The notes beneath the pieces are model-generated. The model was not told where the DNA came from, did no database searches, and worked only from the letters and a program-made list of their open reading frames with translations. A stretch of 64,000 bases of DNA from Aquimarina intermedia (GTDB taxonomy: Bacteria; Bacteroidota; Bacteroidia; Flavobacteriales; Flavobacteriaceae), in assembly GCF_008124785.1 (NCBI RefSeq), contig NZ_VNHU01000005.1, positions 124,001-188,000 of the forward strand. The letters are read 5' to 3'. The translations under genes and the position numbers were made by a program. Of this stretch, positions 43,885 through 52,980 are shown one piece after another; positions within the stretch are counted from its first letter, which is position 1; each line of letters starts with the position of its first letter.

Positions 43885-45270
43885 ATGAATTCAAAATTTT
43901 ACACAGTAACGTTTATAATTTCACTTTCTATCTCGTTATCCAGTTGCGGAACCTATTTTAATCAGCCACTTACAATAGAAGAAGCTCGCATTGGAGAAGA
44001 TACGGAATTATCGGAAGAGTTGCGTAATTTTCCTTTACCCCAAGAGCCCGTAGTGGTTGGCGTATATAAATTTCGCGATCAAACAGGTCAATATAAACCT
44101 ACAGAAAATGGAAGTACCTTTAGTACTGCAGTTACACAAGGTGCAACCACAATTTTAATTAAAGCTCTTGAAGATTCAAAATGGTTCGTGCCGATCGAAA
44201 GAGAGAATTTAAGCAACCTTCTGAACGAGCGTAATATTATTCGTTCCACCAGAAAAGAATATCAAAAAACTCAAAATACGGATCAACCACAGTTACCACC
44301 GTTACTTTATGCAGGCATTATTCTTGAAGGCGGTATCGTTTCTTATGATTCAAACATCATTACCGGTGGGTTAGGAGCGCGATACTTTGGTATTGGTGGC
44401 TCTACACAATACCGTCAAGACCGAATTACAATATATTTGCGTGCTGTATCAACGTCAAGCGGAAAAATTCTTAAAACGGTCTATGTATCTAAAACGATAT
44501 TATCTCAGGCCCTGGATGCCAGTTTTTTTAGGTATGTGAAATTTAAAAGACTCTTAGAAGCCGAAACTGGTATCACAAAGAACGAGCCTGCACAACTTGC
44601 AGTCACCGAAGCCATTGAAAAAGCGGTCGCTTCTTTAATTGTTGAAGGTATTGAAGATAACTTATGGGCGCCAACTGCCGAGCCGGAAGAAGTTGAACAA
44701 TTGCTGTTTAACTACAAAACCGAAAAATTTAAGGCACAAAACACCAATCTGTATGATCGATATATGAGAGATCGACGTAACAAACATGCTTTTTTTATTC
44801 AAGGGGGAACCTCCCTTATTAGCGGAGACTATGGTAATTCAGAGCTTTCATATAACGGCGGACTCGGAATGAAATGGTTTTTTAATCCATACGTGAACCT
44901 TGCAGCATCTATAAGTAAGTTTGAACTCAAAAATGATCCTTCTTTTGTAAATGGGTTTAATGCTTTTCAGCTCAATAGTGAGTTTATTCTGCTGCCACAA
45001 GAAAAGTTTACGCCCCTTCTGTTTGGTGGTGCCGGCGTTGTGAACGCAGACAGTTTTGATAAAACCTTATTTCAATTACAATATGGGGGAGGTGTTGAAT
45101 ATTTAATGAAGGACACCTTTGGCATTAGTCTCAGCGGAACACATAATGTTGTCATGAGCGATAAATTAGATGATGTCGTTCAGGGAAAACGGGATGATCA
45201 GTATTTTAATTTTGTGGTAGGACTTAATTGGTATTTTGGTAAAACCAAAAGAATAGTTATGCAGAATTAA
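43885..45270 (+). CDS. csgG: Curli secretion pore CsgG with extra C-terminal barrel-like domain
   Basis: The 461-residue lipoprotein (lipobox LSSC, Cys21) has a CsgG domain over residues ~40-285: VVGVYKFRDQTGQYKP, GATTILIKALEDSKWFVPIERENLSNLLNER, GGIVSYDSN. In E. coli nine such subunits form an outer-membrane export channel. E. coli CsgG has 277 residues; here ~165 further residues (about 297-461) read as alternating beta strands ending GLNWYFGKTK, like a small outer-membrane-type barrel (HAFFIQGGTSLISGDYGN, VNLAASISKFEL). It closely follows csgF. The extension could anchor partners or shape the outer face of the pore; this is inference. Confidence 0.9.
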   Translation: MNSKFYTVTFIISLSISLSSCGTYFNQPLTIEEARIGEDTELSEELRNFPLPQEPVVVGVYKFRDQTGQYKPTENGSTFSTAVTQGATTILIKALEDSKWFVPIERENLSNLLNERNIIRSTRKEYQKTQNTDQPQLPPLLYAGIILEGGIVSYDSNIITGGLGARYFGIGGSTQYRQDRITIYLRAVSTSSGKILKTVYVSKTILSQALDASFFRYVKFKRLLEAETGITKNEPAQLAVTEAIEKAVASLIVEGIEDNLWAPTAEPEEVEQLLFNYKTEKFKAQNTNLYDRYMRDRRNKHAFFIQGGTSLISGDYGNSELSYNGGLGMKWFFNPYVNLAASISKFELKNDPSFVNGFNAFQLNSEFILLPQEKFTPLLFGGAGVVNADSFDKTLFQLQYGGGVEYLMKDTFGISLSGTHNVVMSDKLDDVVQGKRDDQYFNFVVGLNWYFGKTKRIVMQN

Positions 45271-45350
45271 CAAGGATCAACTCTCAAAGCAAATAAATAA
45301 AGATTAAAATAAAAATTTACGTTCCAGTAAATATTCAATAAATAAGATAT

Positions 45351-46841
45351 ATGAAAATATTCTATTCAATACTAGTATGCATCACACTATATAGCATTAT
45401 GTCCTGTAGTGAAGATACAATTGAACTTGAAGGTTTAGGTGCAGTAAAAGGAAAAGTAGTTGCGGTAAATACGAATGAACCTCTAGAAAATGTAAAGATT
45501 TCAACCAACCCATCTACTAGTACAGTCTTTTCTGATAAAGACGGGAATTATGTCATAGAAAACATACCGACAGGGGATTATTCAATCTCTGCACAACGAG
45601 AAGGTTTGTTGGCAGAATTTGAGGCTATTTCGGTATTAACTGACAAAACCCTCGAAGTAGTATTTGAAATGGATGTCGAGACTGCCGCGAATCGTCCACC
45701 CAATGCGGCAAAATTGGTAACACCTCCGGATAATGCTACAGATCAACCGGTCGAGGTACAATTGATTTGGTCTGGGAGTGATCCGGACAAAGAAGATGTC
45801 TTAGAATATACACTTAGTTTACGAAACGATCAAAATGATACCGTAGCGTATTTTGAAGAAATCAAAGATACTACCTACACTGTTACGGGGTTGATATATG
45901 GAGCCAAATATTTTTGGCAGGTGACGACTACAGATGCTATTAATGATCCTGTCAATAGTGAAACATTTGCATTCACAATCGCAACAGCATCCAATAACAG
46001 AATAGTGTTTAGTCGTCTCGTTGAAGGCAATAGTGTGATATATTCTGTCGATGAAGCAGGGGAGAATCCGATACGCTTAACCTCACTTTCAAAAAATAGC
46101 TTTCGACCAAGAAGAAATGTACAAAATGGTAAAATAGCGTATTTACAATCTGTCGGATCTCAAGTACATTTATTTACCATGAGTCTGGATGGATCTAATC
46201 AAAAGCAAATTACCTCACAGGTACCGGTAGTAGGTTTCAATTTGGAAGAAGTTGATTTTTCCTGGGATCAAAATGGGGCCAAACTTTTATATCCTAATCA
46301 GGACAAGTTGTACGAAATTAATAATGATGGTAGTGGATTAGCTGAGCGGTTTCAAACAACCAACGGGAATGTAATTACAGAAATTGATGTTTATGAGGCA
46401 GGTGATATAACGGCGCTTAAAACTAATAACCTGGAAGGGTATAACGTCGAGATATTTACTATTGATGCATCCGGAACGGTTCTCACTACGGTAGTTTCTG
46501 GTGTTGCCGGTGCAGCCGGAGGAATTAATCTTTCTGTAGGTGGTAATTTGTTATTATTTAGTCGCGATGTTTCAGCGTTTGAAAGTAGCTCTTATCGACA
46601 GTTGGATACCAGATTATTCGTCTACAATTTTGCAGATAGCACCACAACTGATATTTCTTCGGACAAACCTGCAGGAACTAATGATTTGGATGCGCGCTTT
46701 TCGCCCAATGAGGTAAGTGTGATTCTTACAAATACCTCAAATGATGGATTATCTATGAAAAACATACAGACACTTGCAATACAAGGCGGATCAGCCCGAA
46801 CATCAATAATTGAAAATGCATCCATGCCTGATTGGGAATAA
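45351..46841 (+). CDS. Curli-locus lipoprotein: carboxypeptidase-regulatory, Fn3-like and beta-propeller domains
   Basis: The 496-residue lipoprotein (lipobox SIMSC, Cys19) has a carboxypeptidase-regulatory-like domain at ~30-108 (AVKGKVVAVNTNEPLENVKI, then DKDGNYVIENIPTGDYSIS). An Fn3-type domain is at ~118-212 (VEVQLIWSGSDPDKEDVLEY, YGAKYFWQV). A TolB/WD40-like propeller fills ~218-496 (NRIVFSRLVEGNSVIYSVDE, LYEINNDGSG). It is 80 bp after csgG with no terminator between, so probably in the same operon. A surface-exposed receptor or anchor for curli fibres is a reasonable inference. Its stop is close to the purM promoter. Confidence 0.78.
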   Translation: MKIFYSILVCITLYSIMSCSEDTIELEGLGAVKGKVVAVNTNEPLENVKISTNPSTSTVFSDKDGNYVIENIPTGDYSISAQREGLLAEFEAISVLTDKTLEVVFEMDVETAANRPPNAAKLVTPPDNATDQPVEVQLIWSGSDPDKEDVLEYTLSLRNDQNDTVAYFEEIKDTTYTVTGLIYGAKYFWQVTTTDAINDPVNSETFAFTIATASNNRIVFSRLVEGNSVIYSVDEAGENPIRLTSLSKNSFRPRRNVQNGKIAYLQSVGSQVHLFTMSLDGSNQKQITSQVPVVGFNLEEVDFSWDQNGAKLLYPNQDKLYEINNDGSGLAERFQTTNGNVITEIDVYEAGDITALKTNNLEGYNVEIFTIDASGTVLTTVVSGVAGAAGGINLSVGGNLLLFSRDVSAFESSSYRQLDTRLFVYNFADSTTTDISSDKPAGTNDLDARFSPNEVSVILTNTSNDGLSMKNIQTLAIQGGSARTSIIENASMPDWE

Positions 46842-46881
46842 GATAATTTATAATTCGGATTTCAGAATTCTTAAATTCGGT

Positions 46882-46889
46882 TATCTTTG
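46882..46889 (+). promoter_or_regulatory. -7 box (TATCTTTG) for purM
   Basis: A TAnnTTTG match 18 bp before the ATG at 46908, showing that the in-frame upstream codons at 46887 are not translated. Confidence 0.7.
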
Positions 46890-46907
46890 TGGCTTAACAC
46901 AACATTC

Positions 46908-48089
46908 ATGAGTCAAGAAGTAAGCAAACGGTATGCCCAACGTGGTGTTTCTGCCGCCAAAGAAGATGTACACAATGCGATCAAAAATATTGATAAGGGT
47001 CTTTTTCCTAAAGCATTTTGTAAAATTGTTGAGGATCATTTAACCGGAGACGAAGCATATTGTTTAATTATGCATGCTGATGGTGCAGGAACAAAATCTT
47101 CCTTAGCCTATATGTATTGGAAAGAAACTGGCGATATTTCTGTTTGGAAAGGAATTGCCCAGGACGCACTTATCATGAATATTGATGATCTGTTATGTGT
47201 TGGTGCAACCGATAATATTATGCTTTCATCTACGATCGGAAGAAATAAAAATTTAATTCCGGGAGAGGTGCTGTCTGCAATTATCAATGGGACTGAAGAA
47301 TTGTTGGCTGATTTAAAAGAATTCGGCGTTACGATTCATTCTACAGGAGGAGAGACTGCTGATGTCGGAGATTTAGTTCGAACCATTATAGTGGACTCTA
47401 CTGTAACGGCGCGTATGAAACGAAGCGATGTCATAGATAATGCCAATATCAGACCAGGTGATGTGATCGTTGGTTTATCCTCTTTTGGTAAAGCATCGTA
47501 TGAAAAAGAATATAACGGCGGTATGGGTAGTAACGGACTAACCTCTGCACGTCACGATGTGTTTGATAAAAGTCTTGCTTCCAAATATCCTGAAAGTTTT
47601 GACCCTTCTGTACCAACGGAGTTGGTATATTCAGGAAAAACTAACTTGACTGATGAGGTTGCTGATTCCCCCCTTGATGCCGGGAAACTGATATTGTCGC
47701 CTACACGCACGTATGCGCCCATAATTAAGAAAATTTTGGAACAGTATACAAGCGATCTCATTCATGGAATGGTGCATTGTAGCGGTGGTGCGCAAACTAA
47801 AGTATTACATTTTGTAGATGGGGTACATGTTATCAAAGATTCGCTTTTTGATGTGCCACCTTTATTTAAATTGATTCAGGAAAACTCAGGAACTGACTGG
47901 AAAGAAATGTATCAGGTGTTTAATATGGGACACCGTATGGAACTATACGTCTCGCCAGAAGTAGCAGAAGATATTATCGCTATATCAAAAAGTTTTGATG
48001 TAGATGCACAAATTGTCGGGAGGGTAGAAGCTTCAGATACTAAAAAGCTGACGATTACATCAGAGTATGGAACATTTGAATACAAATAA
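46908..48089 (+). CDS. purM: Phosphoribosylformylglycinamidine cyclo-ligase (AIR synthase), Bacteroidota type
   Basis: The 393-residue protein has the PurM/AIR-synthase fold: IMHADGAGTKSSLAYMYW (ATP loop), GIAQDALIMNIDDLLCVGA, STGGETADVGDLVRTIIVDS and GDVIVGLSSFGKASYE. It closes the imidazole ring to give AIR in purine synthesis. Bacteroidota members are longer than E. coli PurM (345 residues), and are sometimes just called AIR-synthase-related. ATG 46908 is chosen because the upstream in-frame start overlaps the -7 box. It lies a few kb from prfA, a common pairing in Flavobacteria. A terminator follows. Confidence 0.88.
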   Translation: MSQEVSKRYAQRGVSAAKEDVHNAIKNIDKGLFPKAFCKIVEDHLTGDEAYCLIMHADGAGTKSSLAYMYWKETGDISVWKGIAQDALIMNIDDLLCVGATDNIMLSSTIGRNKNLIPGEVLSAIINGTEELLADLKEFGVTIHSTGGETADVGDLVRTIIVDSTVTARMKRSDVIDNANIRPGDVIVGLSSFGKASYEKEYNGGMGSNGLTSARHDVFDKSLASKYPESFDPSVPTELVYSGKTNLTDEVADSPLDAGKLILSPTRTYAPIIKKILEQYTSDLIHGMVHCSGGAQTKVLHFVDGVHVIKDSLFDVPPLFKLIQENSGTDWKEMYQVFNMGHRMELYVSPEVAEDIIAISKSFDVDAQIVGRVEASDTKKLTITSEYGTFEYK

Positions 48090-48114
48090 AAAATAATTTC
48101 ATGTCTACAAATAT

Positions 48115-48143
48115 AAAAAGAGGCCCAAAAGGCCTCTTTTTCT
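48115..48143 (+). terminator. Terminator after purM
   Basis: AAAAAGAGGCC/GGCCTCTTTTT around CAAAA; symmetric, so it may also serve the convergent minus-strand gene. Confidence 0.92.
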
Positions 48144-48163
48144 TATTTAATTTAGATCGAAAG

Positions 48164-50221
48164 CTATTTTGGTATTAAGCAAAATCCTTCGATGTCAGTA
48201 GCATGCCGAGTAATATTTTTACTATGCATAATTGTTCTGTCGTATACTGATAAACGAATGTTATATCCACATTGTGGCATGTTGTTGGTTGCCAACTCCC
48301 AAGTACCGGTTTTACCTGGAGCAACAATGTCATTATAACTAATAGAATTTCCTGGGACTCCATCGATAGAGATGACTCCCGAATTTGACTCCGGACTCGG
48401 TGTTGCTACAAAACTCATCACTCTTGGATACTCAGATAAGGCTTTATATTCACCAGAGATGACATCTCCGGGTTTAAAGCTTCCGCAATTTCCCGCACCA
48501 GAAGTAATTTCAACATCAGCCACCGGAGCTTCCTTGTGCGCCATAAAGTTAGTTGAGTTACCAGTAAGTAACAGCGTAGCACTTCCTGCATTTCTTACCT
48601 CAATTTTTATAGTATGCATTCCACTTTGCGTTGGAATGAAATATCCTAAATAGTTGCCCACAAATTTAGTATACGGCATCCATCCATCTGCATCCGGGAT
48701 AAGCGTCTCTTCTCCAGAAAATCCTATCTTATCTGCAGTAACATGATTCAACAAATTATAGGAACCACTACTTGGAGGTGTGATAACTAGGCGATATTCT
48801 AGGGCTGTAGATCCACCGTTGATGAGACTTCCTGTAAAATTAATTTTACCATCAAATGGACTTTCCTCGGCATTCATACTTAGACCTAAAGCATCTGATC
48901 CATTTGCTAAACCATCGGTTTGATCGATATCATCAATATGCATACTTCCCAATGTTTCTATGTTTAGACTTAAATTACCGGGAATGATCCCTTTAGGTAA
49001 AGACTTAACTTCAACATGACATTGTTCCCAATCTCCCCAATGCGCCACATGATTTGGTTGGTTTATTGGTGGCGCAACATTCCAGCTTAAAATACCTTTT
49101 AGTTTGGCTTTACCGGACTCACACCACTCTTTGCGTTTTTTGTCTAAATCTACGGCGAGTGCTGCGTTGTAATTAAGTCCATCTTTCGGAATTTCTGAAA
49201 TATTGTGAACCGTGATTGAAGAGGTTCCCATATATTCCCAGCCACTGCCAAAATCCATGTAAAAAGCAACATACTCTTTACTCCCCGTCTGACAAAGATT
49301 ACCGGAGTATCCTGCTGATTTTTTGAGGTGGATGGTACCATGCAAGGTAGTCATTGCACGATTAAGTGCGACACAGGTCAACTCTTCATAGGTTGTGTTA
49401 AACTTTGGTTTCAACAGGAAATCCAAAATATTAGAAAAATCAAAATCAAGCTGATTAAGGTATCCCGGTAATGCAAAGGGTGTTGCATCTTGAGAATTTA
49501 TTTTCTTAATCGCAGATGCATACCCAAAGCGTGTTGCCGGAATTTTGTGTTTCTTAATGATTTCCACCTGGTCTTTGATTGAAATATTCTTGAAATCGGG
49601 TAACAGGTTATTTTTCTTTAAAATGGTGTCGATTTTTTTAAATTTTGGATATAAAACGAAATCATCAAAAAAGCATTGAAATCCGCGTAAAGGTTCGATT
49701 TGAACGTTACGTTCGATAACATTGCCCCAATAAGGTGTCCAATTTGGTTGATTGGCCGGTGGTGCCGCGTTCCATGATAGAATGGCACGTACTTTAGGGA
49801 GCACAGGTTTCTTATCGCAACATCTGCGCTTGTCCGGATCAATTTTAAGTTGGACGTTATAACACAAATCCTCGTCAAAACCCAGACTATGTGCATTAAA
49901 ATTGGTGACCCCTTCATCTACCCAATTTCCGTTGCGATCATAGTCGAAGTAAAAACGAACATATTCAAATGTCCCTTTACTACACGCATTACCTCCGTAG
50001 CCTGATGCTTGTTTAATTTTTACAATTGCATTGATCACTTCATTTTTAGGGATATAACTAACGCATACGATTTCTTCGAATTGTGTGTTCTGGTTTATAG
50101 AAGAAAGATCGCCAATAGCTTCTGTAGCTGACAGAACATTATTTTGCGAATCTTTAGCCGCTAGCAGTAAAATGTTGAAATTACTGCGCAGATTTGATAC
50201 TGACTTTGAGATTTTTTCCAT
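48164..50221 (-). CDS. Large protein of unknown function with duplicated ~130-residue domain
   Basis: The 685-residue protein has no signal peptide. Residues 48-178 and 278-408 are two copies of one domain at an exact 230-residue offset. Shared marks: ASGYGGNAC / SAGYSGNLC, FEYVRFYFDYD / KEYVAFYMDFG, ILSWNAAPPANQPN / ILSWNVAPPINQPN, then YWGN / HWGD. Each copy has conserved Cys residues. The C-terminal ~270 residues look like two immunoglobulin-like beta domains (GSTALEYRLVITPPSSGSYN; SGMHTIKIEVRNAGSATLLL). I know no named family. The gene is monocistronic with a CCCC/GGGG dyad upstream, so it may be regulated by a surface- or envelope-type regulator. Confidence 0.7.
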   Translation of the reverse strand: MEKISKSVSNLRSNFNILLLAAKDSQNNVLSATEAIGDLSSINQNTQFEEIVCVSYIPKNEVINAIVKIKQASGYGGNACSKGTFEYVRFYFDYDRNGNWVDEGVTNFNAHSLGFDEDLCYNVQLKIDPDKRRCCDKKPVLPKVRAILSWNAAPPANQPNWTPYWGNVIERNVQIEPLRGFQCFFDDFVLYPKFKKIDTILKKNNLLPDFKNISIKDQVEIIKKHKIPATRFGYASAIKKINSQDATPFALPGYLNQLDFDFSNILDFLLKPKFNTTYEELTCVALNRAMTTLHGTIHLKKSAGYSGNLCQTGSKEYVAFYMDFGSGWEYMGTSSITVHNISEIPKDGLNYNAALAVDLDKKRKEWCESGKAKLKGILSWNVAPPINQPNHVAHWGDWEQCHVEVKSLPKGIIPGNLSLNIETLGSMHIDDIDQTDGLANGSDALGLSMNAEESPFDGKINFTGSLINGGSTALEYRLVITPPSSGSYNLLNHVTADKIGFSGEETLIPDADGWMPYTKFVGNYLGYFIPTQSGMHTIKIEVRNAGSATLLLTGNSTNFMAHKEAPVADVEITSGAGNCGSFKPGDVISGEYKALSEYPRVMSFVATPSPESNSGVISIDGVPGNSISYNDIVAPGKTGTWELATNNMPQCGYNIRLSVYDRTIMHSKNITRHATDIEGFCLIPK

Positions 50222-50383
50222 GATATATGTATTTAATTTTATGAATTACTGAAATATCAAAAGGATCCATGCCCTTTTGTGAAATTCAAACCTACTTCAA
50301 AAGATCAACGAAGGAAAGAGTCAATTAACTGAAATTCATTAGGTTTATCGAGCGTAATAGACTAGTGGTTTACTGGAGTGTGA

Positions 50384-50400
50384 TACGGGTTTTCCCCCTA
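50384..50400 (-). promoter_or_regulatory. Palindromic motif upstream of the 685-residue gene
   Basis: TACGGG-TTTTC-CCCCTA is a near-dyad (TAnGGG...CCCnTA) 163 bp before the gene. It resembles the CCCCT...AGGGG dyad before glnA, suggesting a shared regulator. Confidence 0.4.
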
Positions 50401-50521
50401 TAAGATTGAATCACTTTGGTAGCAACAAACAACATTAGTTTCTTTCTTTGTATGAATGAATATTTGCCATAAATTGCTTCATAATAAGATTAAAGCAATA
50501 TGCGCTTTAGACAAAAAAGAT

Positions 50522-50529
50522 TACTTTTG
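50522..50529 (+). promoter_or_regulatory. -7 box (TACTTTTG) for prfA
   Basis: A TAnnTTTG match 27 bp before the prfA start. Confidence 0.65.
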
Positions 50530-50556
50530 TAGCTTCTACAGAAGGAAGAACCTATT

Positions 50557-51633
50557 ATGATTGATAAATTAAATATAGTAAAACAACGTTTTGAAGAAGT
50601 GAATGATTTAATCATTCAGCCGGATATTATTTCGGACCAAAAGCGTTATATACAACTAAATAAAGAATATAAAGATCTCAAAGCCTTGATGGATAAAAGA
50701 GATCAATATATAGAGTTGACTAACAATATTACAGAAGCCGAGGAAATCATTGCCGATGGGAGTGATGCCGAAATGGTGGATATGGCTAAGATACAGCTAG
50801 AGGAAGCTAAAACGGAACTACCGGGATTAGAAGAATCGATTCGCTTTATGTTAGTGCCTAAAGACCCTGAAGATGCTAAAAACTGTGTGGTTGAAATCCG
50901 TGCAGGAACAGGTGGTGATGAAGCAAGTATTTTTGCCGGGGATCTCTTTAGAATGTATACGAAGTACTGTGAGGGGAGAGGATGGTCGACCAGTATTGTT
51001 GACCTTAATGAAGGTACAAGTGGGGGGTACAAAGAGGTTATTTTTGAAGTTAATGGCGAAGATGTATATGGTACTCTGAAATATGAAGCTGGGGTGCATC
51101 GTGTACAACGTGTTCCACAAACAGAAACCCAAGGACGTGTACATACAAGTGCAGCTACTGTTATGGTGTTGCCTGAGGCTGAAGAATTTGATGTTGAACT
51201 GGATATGCAGGATGTGCGTATTGAACGTACAACATCCACAGGGCCGGGAGGGCAGTCGGTAAACACGACCTATTCTGCTATTAAATTACATCATGAGCCT
51301 ACGGGAATGATTGTAAGTTGTCAAGATCAAAAATCCTCACATAAGAACCTTGAAAAAGCATTAAAAGTTTTACGATCAAGGTTGTATGAGATCGAATTAG
51401 CCAAAAAGCAGGCTGCTGACTCTGAGAAGCGTAAGAGTATGGTATCGAGCGGTGACCGTTCGGCAAAAATTAGAACCTACAACTATCCACAAGGACGCGT
51501 TACCGATCACAGAATTGGCTTAACGCTATATGATCTTGGTAATATTATTGACGGAGATATTCAAAAGATTATTGATGAACTGGAGTTAGTTGCCAATACA
51601 GAGAAACTTAAAGAATCGAGCGAGTTGTTTTAG
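50557..51633 (+). CDS. prfA: Peptide chain release factor 1
   Basis: The 358-residue protein releases finished polypeptides at UAA and UAG codons. The GGQ catalytic motif lies at about residue 232 ([13 protein letters not shown]). The codon-recognition tripeptide region reads [16 protein letters not shown] near residue 187, i.e. the P-x-T type of RF1 rather than the SPF of RF2. Domain order and length match RF1 (360 residues). Monocistronic with its own -7 box and terminator. Confidence 0.97.
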   Translation: MIDKLNIVKQRFEEVNDLIIQPDIISDQKRYIQLNKEYKDLKALMDKRDQYIELTNNITEAEEIIADGSDAEMVDMAKIQLEEAKTELPGLEESIRFMLVPKDPEDAKNCVVEIRAGTGGDEASIFAGDLFRMYTKYCEGRGWSTSIVDLNEGTSGGYKEVIFEVNGEDVYGTLKYEAGVHRVQRVPQTETQGRVHTSAATVMVLPEAEEFDVELDMQDVRIERTTSTGPGGQSVNTTYSAIKLHHEPTGMIVSCQDQKSSHKNLEKALKVLRSRLYEIELAKKQAADSEKRKSMVSSGDRSAKIRTYNYPQGRVTDHRIGLTLYDLGNIIDGDIQKIIDELELVANTEKLKESSELF

Positions 51634-51661
51634 ATTTAATAAAACAACTCTTAGAGAACAT

Positions 51662-51698
51662 AAAAAAATCGTTGCTAATCCTAGCAACGATTTTTTTT
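51662..51698. terminator. Bidirectional terminator between prfA and lgt
   Basis: AAAAAAATCGTTGCTA/TAGCAACGATTTTTTTT around ATCC, with A and T tracts on both sides. Confidence 0.93.
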
Positions 51699-51723
51699 AT
51701 ATTAAAGCTGAATTAGAATTGAA

Positions 51724-52659
51724 TTATACTGCTTCAGTTTTCTTTACAGGTCGTAACACAAAATATAAGCCAACGATGATAAAAGGAATACTCAACCACT
51801 GACCGGTAGATAATACATCTCCCAACGAATCTTCAAACCCACCTTGACTTTTCTTTACAAACTCCACAATAAAGCGTACAAGCCAGATTAAGATTAAATA
51901 CATTCCAAACAAAAATCCCGGATGGTTACGTTTATTAGTTTTCCAGTAAAGGAACCATAAAATAAACGATACAAATATATATCCAAACGCTTCGTATAGC
52001 TGTGCAGGATGGCGAAAGGGCACCGTTTCAAGCAAAGTTGCATATTCCGGATTGGTAACTACTGCTGAGTACGCTTCATTTACATTTTTAATTCCCGTTG
52101 CTTTTACTACCTCATACTTCGATAAAGCTTCTCGAATAAAACGAACTCCGAATACAGAATCGGTGGGTTCACCAATGATTTCAGAATTAAAAAAGTTTCC
52201 TAAACGTACAAAAATACCACCAAAAGCTGCCGGAATCGTAACGCGATCCATGATCCACAAGGGATGCTTTTTCAATACTTTTTTAGAATAATAGTACATG
52301 GCAATGATAAAAGCAATAGCCGCACCGTGACTTGCAAGTCCTCTAAAACCAATAAACTCAAACTCCGGACTAAAACGGATTGGTAGAAAGATCTCGAGCA
52401 GGTTGTTGCGGTAATAATCCCAATCGTAAAAAATCACATGCCCCAGTCGTGCACCGATTAACGTACCTAAAACAGCATAGATAAAAACCGAGTCCAGTTT
52501 TTCCATCGATATGTTTTCGCGGACATAAATCTGTTTCATGAGGTACCACCCTAGTGAAAAGGCGATTACGAACATGAGACTATAAAAACGAATCATAAAA
52601 AAACCTAAATCAATACCCTCGACCGGGTTCCAGGTAATTTGAGAAAATATCATATACAA
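51724..52659 (-). CDS. lgt: Prolipoprotein diacylglyceryl transferase
   Basis: The 311-residue inner-membrane enzyme moves a diacylglyceryl group from phosphatidylglycerol to the lipobox Cys of prolipoproteins, the first step for the several lipoproteins in this window. Visible motifs: GFRGLASHGAAIAF with the catalytic His, the Lgt signature VRLGNFFNSEIIG with conserved Arg/Asn/Glu, and HPAQLYEAFGY. Seven helices fit the family. Convergent with prfA. Confidence 0.96.
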   Translation of the reverse strand: MYMIFSQITWNPVEGIDLGFFMIRFYSLMFVIAFSLGWYLMKQIYVRENISMEKLDSVFIYAVLGTLIGARLGHVIFYDWDYYRNNLLEIFLPIRFSPEFEFIGFRGLASHGAAIAFIIAMYYYSKKVLKKHPLWIMDRVTIPAAFGGIFVRLGNFFNSEIIGEPTDSVFGVRFIREALSKYEVVKATGIKNVNEAYSAVVTNPEYATLLETVPFRHPAQLYEAFGYIFVSFILWFLYWKTNKRNHPGFLFGMYLILIWLVRFIVEFVKKSQGGFEDSLGDVLSTGQWLSIPFIIVGLYFVLRPVKKTEAV

Positions 52660-52980
52660 GAATTGTTTTTAAGGAAGGTAAATATAGGTATTTATATTAG
52701 AACGATGAGCGTTTGGCTGAGAAGTCAAAAACAAGCTAAATGGATTTGAGAACCATCTTTATTAAGATAGTTTAGATAATAGTATATATACCGCTAGCGC
52801 TCGTCTGTGACGGGTGCAGTCATAGATTGGTGATTTGTTAAGCGTAATTAAATAAATAACATTACTATTGTAGCTTTTTGTATTTTGGTTGTTTAAATAG
52901 AAAATACAATTCTCATAGCAAATTTGGTTTTTGATTTGTAAGTTTTGCTACAGCATTTAGGATAGATGTAGTTATTGTTC
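52660..52980. other. Intergenic with a REP-like hairpin
   Basis: These 320 bases hold one hairpin, GCGCTCGTC-TGT-GACGGGTGC (52797-52817), a 9-bp stem with two G-T pairs. It looks like a Bacteroidota REP-type palindrome. I see no gene. Confidence 0.55.

Noticed and set aside
51109-51123. RF1 tripeptide region reads PQT rather than the PAT or PVT of E. coli-like RF1
   Set aside because: The middle position varies in RF1 and, as far as I recall, PQT is usual in Bacteroidota; no stop-codon reassignment is implied, since TGA, TAA and TAG all end genes here.
50703-51266. 187-codon frame antisense to prfA
   Set aside because: It lies wholly within a confirmed prfA and shows Ser/Thr-rich mirror composition.
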